A stretch of DNA of 11,156 nucleotides from a bacterium. GTDB taxonomy: Bacteria > UBP14 > UBA6098. The notes under the pieces are model-generated. The model saw only the letters and a program-made list of their open reading frames with translations. It made no database searches and had not been told where the DNA came from. The stretch lies in the NCBI GenBank assembly GCA_030642425.1, contig DAOWNU010000021.1, forward strand, positions 1 through 11,156. Reading direction: 5' to 3'. Below, in pieces: positions 6,018-11,156 of the stretch (positions are counted from its first letter, which is position 1; every line of letters begins with the position of its first letter). A program made the translations under genes and the position numbers.

Positions 6018-6044
6018 ATGGCACTCGCAGGTAGTGAGTGCTAA
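6018..6044 (+). promoter_or_regulatory. CIRCE operator (HrcA binding site)
   Basis: The site reads ATGGCACTC-N9-GAGTGCTAA. The consensus is TTAGCACTC-N9-GAGTGCTAA, so the right arm is 9 of 9, the left arm 7 of 9, and the spacer is exactly 9 bp. It lies about 45 bp before the groES start and around the expected transcription start, where HrcA binding blocks initiation. A gene for HrcA is encoded 2.5 kb downstream, which supports the assignment. Confidence 0.9.
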
Positions 6045-6088
6045 CAATGAGCGTAACTCATTGAAAACTAATAACACAAGGAGGACAA

Positions 6089-6379
6089 ATGAATGTCAAA
6101 CCTCTCGCCGATCGAGTTCTGGTAAAACCGGTCGAGGAAAAAGAGAAAACAAAAGGCGGCATATTTATTCCCGATACCGCCGCAAAAGAAAAACCGCAGG
6201 AGGGCAAGGTTATCGCTGTCGGTGAAGGCAGAACTTCTGAAAACGGCGAACTTATCAAGCCCAAAGTCAAAAAGGGCGATAAGATTCTGTTCAGAAAATA
6301 CGCCGGAACAGAAATCGAAATCGAAGACACAAAATACCTCATTATGGGCGAGTCGGACATACTCGCGATAATCGAATAA
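6089..6379 (+). CDS. groES: Co-chaperonin GroES
   Basis: The 96-aa protein is the 10-kDa co-chaperonin that caps the GroEL ring as a heptamer in the cytoplasm. It opens MNVKPLADRVLVKPVEEKEK, and the mobile loop TKGGIFIPDTAAKEKPQEG contacts the GroEL apical domains. The body KVIAVGEG...GDKILFRKYAGTEI and the ending YLIMGESDILAIIE are typical, and the length is normal. ATG 6089 follows a strong AAGGAGG at 6 nt. groEL follows after 14 bp, so the two are one operon under the CIRCE and the promoter region upstream. Its reading frame and codon use match groEL. Confidence 0.97.
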   Translation: MNVKPLADRVLVKPVEEKEKTKGGIFIPDTAAKEKPQEGKVIAVGEGRTSENGELIKPKVKKGDKILFRKYAGTEIEIEDTKYLIMGESDILAIIE

Positions 6380-6393
6380 AAAAAGGAGAAAAA

Positions 6394-8031
6394 ATGGCTA
6401 AACAACTCGAATACTCATCCAACGCCCGCGAAAAACTCAAGAACGGCGTGAATAAGCTCGCCCGTTCGGTAAAAGTTACTCTCGGCCCGCGCGGAAGAAA
6501 CGTCGTCCTCGATAAAAAATGGGGCGGCCCAACTATCACAAAGGACGGCGTAACGGTCGCCAAGGAAATCGAACTGGAAGACCCGTTTGAGAATATGGGC
6601 GCGCAGCTCGTCAAAGAGGTCGCGTCCAAGACCAGCGATATCGCCGGGGACGGAACGACGACCGCCACAGTTCTCGCCGAGGCTATTTTTATCGAAGGGA
6701 TCAAGAATGTCACGGCAGGCGTGAATCCTATGGCCCTCAGGCGCGGACTCGAAATTGCCACGACGCATATTATCGATAAGCTCACCGAGCTTTCCGTCGA
6801 GGTTAAAAGCTCCGAAGAGATCGGGCAGGTCGGCTCGATTTCCGCGAACAACGATAAGGTTATCGGCGAGTTGATCGCGGACGCGATGGACAAAGTGGGC
6901 AAAGACGGCGTTATCACTGTCGAAGAGGCAAAGGGCACGGAAACGACTCTCGAAATTGTCGAGGGGATGCAGTTCGACAGAGGATACCTCTCGCCCTATT
7001 TCGTCACCGACCCCGAGACAATGGAGGCCAACCTCGAGGACGCGCTCATCCTTATCCACGACAAAAAAATATCGGTCATGAAAGACCTGCTCCCAATCCT
7101 CGAAAAGGTCGCGCAGAAGGGACAGCCGCTCCTCATAATCTCCGAGGATATCGACGGCGAGGCGCTGGCGATGCTGGTTGTCAACAAGCTGCGCGGAACG
7201 GTCAAATGCGCGGCGGTGAAGGCCCCCGGCTACGGCGATAGACGAAAAGCGATGCTTCAGGATATCGCCATTCTCACCGGAGCGAAGGTTATCTCCGAAG
7301 AACTCGGTTTCAAACTCGAGAACACCCGTCTCGAAGACCTCGGCGGAGCCAAGAGAATCGCTATCGACAAGGATAATACGACAATCGTCGAGGGCGCAGG
7401 CAAAACCGAGGATATTAAGGGGAAAATTAAGGAGATAAAGGCCGCTATCGACAAATCCACCTCGGATTACGACAGCGAAAAGCTGCAGGAAAGGCTGGCA
7501 AAGCTGGCCGGTGGAGTCGCCGTAATAAAGGTCGGCGCGGCCACGGAAACCGAGATGAAAGAGCGGAAAGCCCGTGTCGAGGATGCGCTCCACGCCACAA
7601 GGGCGGCTGTCGAGGAGGGTATTGTCCCCGGCGGCGGCGTCGCGCTTCTTCGCTGTCTGGATTCTCTCGACGAGCTGGAACTGATCGGCGACGAGGGCGT
7701 GGCTATCAGAATACTCAAAAAGGCGATGGAAGAGCCACTTCGCCAGATAACGATCAATTCCGGACTCGACGGCGGGGTTGTTGTGAACCGCGTTAAGGAG
7801 GGCGAGGGCGCGTTCGGGTTCAACGCCGACACGATGGAGTACAGCGATCTCTACGCCGACGGCGTGATCGACCCGACGAAGGTCGTTCGGATAGCATTGC
7901 AGAATGCCGTCTCGATTTCCGCATTGCTCCTCACAACGGAGTGTCTTATTACGGACATCCCGGAGGAAAAACCCGAGATGGCCATGCCCGGTGGCGGCGG
8001 AATGGGTGGCGGAATGGGTGGGATGTATTAG
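6394..8031 (+). CDS. groEL: Chaperonin GroEL (Cpn60)
   Basis: The 545-aa protein is the 60-kDa chaperonin subunit, which forms double heptameric rings that fold proteins with ATP. Visible landmarks are VTLGPRGRNVVLDKKWGGP, the ATP-site loop DGTTTATVLAEAI, the cpn60 signature AAVEEGIVPGGGVALL and a late segment DGVIDPTKVVRIALQNA. The C terminus is the disordered Gly-Gly-Met tail ending GGMGGGMGGMY; the final tyrosine is a small variation. Length is normal. AAAGGAG lies 7 nt before ATG 6394. GroEL also stabilises HrcA in well-studied bacteria, closing a feedback loop with the CIRCE upstream. A strong terminator follows the stop by a few bases. Confidence 0.98.
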   Translation: MAKQLEYSSNAREKLKNGVNKLARSVKVTLGPRGRNVVLDKKWGGPTITKDGVTVAKEIELEDPFENMGAQLVKEVASKTSDIAGDGTTTATVLAEAIFIEGIKNVTAGVNPMALRRGLEIATTHIIDKLTELSVEVKSSEEIGQVGSISANNDKVIGELIADAMDKVGKDGVITVEEAKGTETTLEIVEGMQFDRGYLSPYFVTDPETMEANLEDALILIHDKKISVMKDLLPILEKVAQKGQPLLIISEDIDGEALAMLVVNKLRGTVKCAAVKAPGYGDRRKAMLQDIAILTGAKVISEELGFKLENTRLEDLGGAKRIAIDKDNTTIVEGAGKTEDIKGKIKEIKAAIDKSTSDYDSEKLQERLAKLAGGVAVIKVGAATETEMKERKARVEDALHATRAAVEEGIVPGGGVALLRCLDSLDELELIGDEGVAIRILKKAMEEPLRQITINSGLDGGVVVNRVKEGEGAFGFNADTMEYSDLYADGVIDPTKVVRIALQNAVSISALLLTTECLITDIPEEKPEMAMPGGGGMGGGMGGMY

Positions 8032-8038
8032 TGCCGAT

Positions 8039-8068
8039 AAGGGGCGTCTTTCCGGCGCCCCTTTTTTT
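8039..8068 (+). terminator. Rho-independent terminator of groESL
   Basis: AAGGGGCG (8039-8046) and CGCCCCTT (8056-8063) form a perfect 8-bp G/C-rich stem with a 9-nt loop, followed by a T run to 8068. It begins 8 bp after the groEL stop. Confidence 0.93.
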
Positions 8069-8598
8069 GATAATCTATTTAATTAGGTTGTTGTGGATTA
8101 AGAGGCTAATCGACTTTTATTCAGAGGGTATTCAGGATCTAAGTCCGGAATGACGGATAAACGGTATTTACCCGTAAGTTCTTTGTAATCAATGTAATAA
8201 TCGTGATACAGAATGGGAAAATCGCGATGCAATGGCTAAACAGAGCGCCTCAATGTCTAAAAGGAGCGCCGCAATAAACAAAAGGAGGCTCCGTTTGGAC
8301 AATGCAGAGATAAAAAATGGCTCTGCAGCAATACAATTTGAGTGAGAATTGCGATATTTAGAAAAAACAACAATGCAGGCGGCGGAAGCAATGCGAGGTG
8401 CGCCCGGCTCGTTCCGATTTCCATAAATATCGGCGATTATATCGTCAAATTCGGTTATTCAACCGATAAAATCGTTGTTATGTGAGACTCCTTCATCCTG
8501 TTGGACGATGTCGTCTCCGCAACAGCGGGGGGAATTTTGGAGCTACTCAACGAGAGATATCTTTAAAAACATTAAAGCTAATAAAAGTCATTCTTAAT
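8069..8598. other. Intergenic region between groEL and hrcA-grpE
   Basis: There is no secure gene in these 530 bp. The region contains a 21-bp triple repeat (8224-8286) and a hairpin TGCAGAG/CTCTGCA (8303-8327). A possible 47-codon frame with GTG start runs 8342-8485 (starts RIAIFRKNNNAGG, ends YSTDKIVVM). That frame lacks a ribosome site; it may be a gene remnant or chance. The frame of hrcA stays open back to a GTG at 8482, but that extension is not HrcA-like. No CIRCE was found before hrcA, so HrcA may not repress its own operon, and no clear promoter stands out. Confidence 0.6.
8224..8286. repeat. Three tandem 21-bp units
   Basis: Units at 8224-8244, 8245-8265 and 8266-8286 each begin GCG and share CAAT and a C/TAAA-rich end; units 2 and 3 share GCGCC and AAAAGGA. 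Their sequence differs from the array at 12-270, but the 21-bp period is the same. Confidence 0.7.
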
Positions 8599-10215
8599 AT
8601 GAACGAAAATTTGTCGAGCAGAGAAGAACTGATACTCCGCACGCTTGTGGAGGAACATATCCGCACCGCAGAGCCGGTGAGCAGCCGGACTATATCCCGG
8701 ATGCCGGGAATCGACCTGTCCCCGGCCTCGGTCCGCAATACACTGGCCGACCTCGAGGATATCGGGATGATTCTCAAACCGCACACGAGCGCGGGAAGAA
8801 TACCGGCCGACGGGGGCTATTGTTATTATATCGAAAAGCTGATGCGCCGGCCCGAATTGCGCGAACCGGAGCGGGAAGCTATCGATGCGGTTATCTCCAC
8901 CGGCGGAACAGACCTGTTCGAGATGCTTGAAGGAATGGCGAAAGTTCTATCGAGGCTCTCCCACCAACTCGGATTGATCTTTTCGCCTTCGGGAGAGAGG
9001 CTGAAATTATTTCACATCGACGTCCACCGCCTCAGCGCGACAAGGGTTATGATGATCCTCACGATGACCAGCGGCCTCGTCAGAAGCGTGATACTCGATA
9101 TCGAGCACGAGATAGACGCGAGAAGGCTGTCCGCTGTTTCCGCGTTGGCCAACGAAAGGTTGAGCGGGCTGCCGCTCGAAGAAATACGGGACACGATCCG
9201 CGAAAGGCTTGCCGACGTTCTCGCTTTGCGCGACGTCTTTCTTATGTCCATTGTCGAGTCGGCGGAAAATATCTTTCGCGTAGGACTCGAGGAGAGGATA
9301 CATTATTTTGGCACAAGTCGCCTGCTCGAACAGCCGGAATTTCAGGATTACGACCGCCTGCGGTCTTTGATCAATATGCTGGAAAACCCTTCCGACCTTA
9401 TGAACGTGGTATCTCTGCGGGAGCCGGGCGAGGGTCGGAGAATAAGAATTAGCAGGGCGGTCGAAGGCTTTGCTATCGTCTGCAGCCCCTACGAAACCGG
9501 AAAAGAACACGGGACGATGGGGATTATCGGCCCGCCGAGAATGGATTATTCCAGAGCGATGGCGATTCTCTCCTATGCATGTTATTCGCTGTCCGGAGCT
9601 TTAAACAGATCCGCCGATGGAGGTAATGTGACTTTCAAAAAAGACAATATCCACGACGAAGACGATATCCACAACGAAGGCGAGCACGATATTCGCGTCG
9701 AATCGCATTTTGAAGATGAGAATGATAGGGAAGTGATTCTCGGAGAACTCGACACCGAACTTAAAATCGCGATAGACAAAGCCGCCGAATTCGAGGATAA
9801 ATATATCCGTCTTGCGGCGGAATTCGACAACTATAAAAAACGCCGCGACCGTATTTTCAACGAGCAGCTCGCTTCGGCGCGGGACTCACTTGTCCGAAGG
9901 ATGCTCGATATTCTCGACAATTTCGAGCGCGCACTCGAATCCTCGGAGAGTCTCGTCGATGTCGAATCCGTAATCGAGGGCGTCGAGTTGATATATAAGC
10001 AGATGCAAGACCTTCTCGCCTCGGAGAATATCGTGCCGATCTCCGCCGAGGGCGAGTCTTTCGACCCGACAATTCACGAGGCGGTGGCCGTTTTGCCCTG
10101 CGAGGACGATACCGAAAAGGTTCTGGAGGTTGTCCAGAAAGGATACCGGCAGGGAGACCGCCTTGTCAGGCCGGCAAAAGTAATTGTTGGCAAACCTAAG
10201 TCGGGGGATCGATGA
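8599..10215 (+). CDS. hrcA-grpE: HrcA repressor and GrpE nucleotide exchange factor in one frame
   Basis: From ATG 8599 one frame of 538 aa covers two complete proteins. Residues 1-343 are HrcA, the heat-inducible repressor that binds CIRCE. The winged helix region SSREELILRTLVEEHIRTAE, then LSPASVRNTLADLEDIG, and the hinge HTSAGRIPADGGY are clear, and the family ending GPPRMDYSRAMAIL is present. Residues from about 344 on (195 aa) are GrpE, the exchange factor of DnaK: an acidic linker, a coiled-coil dimer helix (YIRLAAEFDNYKKRRDR), then DNFERALE and the beta-domain signature GYRQGDRLVRPAKVIVG. Both halves have normal length. At the junction GGAGGT and GTG (9619-9630) would allow GrpE to be made alone. 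The frame extends to GTG 8482, but those 39 residues are not HrcA-like. No strong ribosome site precedes 8599. A one-base error hiding a stop is the main alternative. Confidence 0.88.
   Translation: MNENLSSREELILRTLVEEHIRTAEPVSSRTISRMPGIDLSPASVRNTLADLEDIGMILKPHTSAGRIPADGGYCYYIEKLMRRPELREPEREAIDAVISTGGTDLFEMLEGMAKVLSRLSHQLGLIFSPSGERLKLFHIDVHRLSATRVMMILTMTSGLVRSVILDIEHEIDARRLSAVSALANERLSGLPLEEIRDTIRERLADVLALRDVFLMSIVESAENIFRVGLEERIHYFGTSRLLEQPEFQDYDRLRSLINMLENPSDLMNVVSLREPGEGRRIRISRAVEGFAIVCSPYETGKEHGTMGIIGPPRMDYSRAMAILSYACYSLSGALNRSADGGNVTFKKDNIHDEDDIHNEGEHDIRVESHFEDENDREVILGELDTELKIAIDKAAEFEDKYIRLAAEFDNYKKRRDRIFNEQLASARDSLVRRMLDILDNFERALESSESLVDVESVIEGVELIYKQMQDLLASENIVPISAEGESFDPTIHEAVAVLPCEDDTEKVLEVVQKGYRQGDRLVRPAKVIVGKPKSGDR
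9619..9630 (+). promoter_or_regulatory. Internal ribosome binding site and GTG start for grpE
   Basis: GGAGGT (9619-9624) lies 3 nt before GTG (9628-9630), exactly where the GrpE part begins. In the next frame the same bases read ATG-TGA (9626-9631). An ancestral hrcA in that frame would thus end at a GTGA overlap, the usual arrangement for coupled genes. The spacing is somewhat short, so initiation strength is uncertain. Confidence 0.6.
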
Positions 10216-10216
10216 G

Positions 10217-11156
10217 ATGAACCCCTATGAGATACTCGGTGTCGGCAGAGACGCCTCGCCGGACGAAATAAAACGGGCATATCGCAAGAAGGCCAAGGAA
10301 TGCCATCCCGACGCCAATCCCGACAATCCCGGAGCCGAATCGCATTTCAAAGAGCTTTCCGAGGCCTATTCAATTCTCGCCGATCCCGCAAAACGAAGGC
10401 AATTCGACACTTATGGCACAACCGGCCGATCCCGCGGAGGGTTCGAAGGTTTCCAAACAATCGACCTTTCCGAGGCCTTGCGAATGTTTATGGGCGCTAT
10501 GGGTGGGATGGATCCATGGGGAGGCTTTTTCGGAGGGCAATCGGGCCGCCCACATTCGCGAAGCGGAAAGGGCAGCGATTTGCGCGTTGCCGTCGGGTTG
10601 ACTCTCGAGGAGATATTCTCCGGCGTAACAAAAAAAATTAAAGTAAATCGGAAAGTGGCATGTGCCGAATGCGGCGGAACGGGAATTCCGGAGGGCGCCG
10701 AAGAAAAAACCTGCCCGTCCTGTCATGGCAGAGGGCGCAAGCAGGTTATGCGCTCCACAATTCTCGGCACGATCTCCACGATTTCAACGTGCCCGGAATG
10801 CGGCGGAACCGGCACAATCGTTACCGCATTTTGCGGCGCATGTTCCGGCGAAGGGCGAATCGACGGCACGGAGACTGTCGATGTGGAGATTCCGCGCGGC
10901 GTGAGCGACGGCAACTATCTCGTCGTCCCTGAAAAGGGGAACGCGGGAATCGCGGGCGGTCCCGCCGGAAATCTCGCAGTATTCATACAGGAAAAGCCGC
11001 ACGACCTTTTCACGCGTAGAGAGGACGATCTGCATTATCGCCTGCCGATTAGTTTTTCGCAGGCGGCGCTCGGCGATACGGTCGAGGTCCCGACTATCGA
11101 GGGCAAATCCGAAAAATTGAAAATACCCTCCGGCACGCAGTTCGGCACGACGTTCA
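10217..11156 (+). CDS. dnaJ: Chaperone DnaJ (Hsp40), 3' end beyond the window
   Basis: At least 313 codons of a type I DnaJ are visible; the frame runs off the window edge. The J domain at residues 1-70 opens MNPYEILGVGRDASPDEIKR and has the HPD tripeptide at 30-32, which stimulates DnaK ATPase. A short Gly/Phe-rich linker follows (about 73-110). Four zinc-binding Cys-X2-Cys-X-Gly-X-Gly repeats begin at C149, C166, C192 and C206, with all eight cysteines present. The substrate-binding C-terminal domain then starts with VDVEIPRGVSDGNYL. ATG 10217 is one base after the grpE stop TGA, so translation is coupled. A GGGGGAT stretch lies just upstream. dnaK is not adjacent. Confidence 0.96.
   Translation, partial: MNPYEILGVGRDASPDEIKRAYRKKAKECHPDANPDNPGAESHFKELSEAYSILADPAKRRQFDTYGTTGRSRGGFEGFQTIDLSEALRMFMGAMGGMDPWGGFFGGQSGRPHSRSGKGSDLRVAVGLTLEEIFSGVTKKIKVNRKVACAECGGTGIPEGAEEKTCPSCHGRGRKQVMRSTILGTISTISTCPECGGTGTIVTAFCGACSGEGRIDGTETVDVEIPRGVSDGNYLVVPEKGNAGIAGGPAGNLAVFIQEKPHDLFTRREDDLHYRLPISFSQAALGDTVEVPTIEGKSEKLKIPSGTQFGTTF

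Larger units (their letters stand above)
5782..6088. other. Divergent intergenic region between the transporter and groES
   Basis: This 307-bp stretch holds control sites only. Toward the transporter, the minus strand has TTGATT (5846-5841) and TATATT (5825-5820) with a short 15-bp spacer, a weak promoter candidate. CGACGC-GGA-GCGTCG (5893-5907) and GTAG-TATTT-CTAC (5942-5954) are small hairpins. An A-rich run at 5955-5977 precedes the groES promoter and may act as an UP or bend element. The sigma-54-like promoter, CIRCE and groES ribosome site fill the right end. Confidence 0.6.

Noticed and set aside
5782..6024. N-terminal extension of the EamA gene to 6024
   Set aside because: The basic, low-complexity extension crosses the groESL promoter region and is not found in the family; ATG 5781 gives the normal length.
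6415..7593. Long minus-strand frame opposite groEL
   Set aside because: It is an antisense shadow of a highly conserved gene caused by codon bias.
8342..8485. 47-codon frame with GTG start in the groEL-hrcA gap
   Set aside because: There is no ribosome site and no recognisable family. It reads somewhat like protein at its end, so a gene remnant is possible, but it is not strong enough to call.

Overview
The window is a stretch of bacterial chromosome. Its right half is a complete-looking heat-shock region. Its left half looks like accessory DNA: tandem repeats, palindromic elements, a toxin-antitoxin pair and an AT-rich three-gene cassette. GroES/GroEL, HrcA with a CIRCE-type operator, sigma-70-like and sigma-54-like promoters and strong Shine-Dalgarno sites all indicate a bacterium. 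The order hrcA-grpE-dnaJ without dnaK, and the lack of close resemblance to well-known genera, would fit an uncultivated lineage near the Bacteroidetes/Chlorobi (FCB) group. That placement is an inference; the sequence alone does not settle it.

Layout. 1-527: no convincing gene. It holds a 21-bp-periodic tandem array (63-bp higher-order unit) whose orientation flips at base 58, and an 82-bp element able to fold into a three-hairpin cloverleaf. 528-2950, minus strand: an AT-rich, tightly packed operon of a class I methyltransferase, a DUF1848 protein with a C-terminal Cys-X3-Cys-X2-Cys cluster, and a small protein with a coiled-coil tail. 3204-3652, minus strand: a hicB-hicA type toxin-antitoxin pair. 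3803-4762, minus strand: a putative PD-(D/E)XK nuclease-fold protein whose last third is invaded by palindromic repeats that keep the reading frame open. 4894-5781, minus strand: an EamA/DMT transporter.

5782-8068: divergently oriented groES-groEL. Upstream lie an almost perfect CIRCE (HrcA operator) and a full-consensus sigma-54-type -24/-12 element; a strong intrinsic terminator follows. 8069-8598: a long intergenic stretch with a second, unrelated 21-bp-periodic array. 8599-10215: one uninterrupted frame encoding HrcA followed by GrpE, with a Shine-Dalgarno-GTG start exactly at the junction. 10217-end: dnaJ, cut by the window edge.

How the genes work together: HrcA would repress groESL through the CIRCE, and GroEL in turn is known to keep HrcA active. 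GrpE and DnaJ are the co-chaperones of DnaK, which is not encoded here. The most notable points are the HrcA-GrpE fusion frame, the possible sigma-54 plus CIRCE control of groESL, the in-frame palindromic insertions in the nuclease-like gene, and the AT-rich methyltransferase/DUF1848/coiled-coil cassette.
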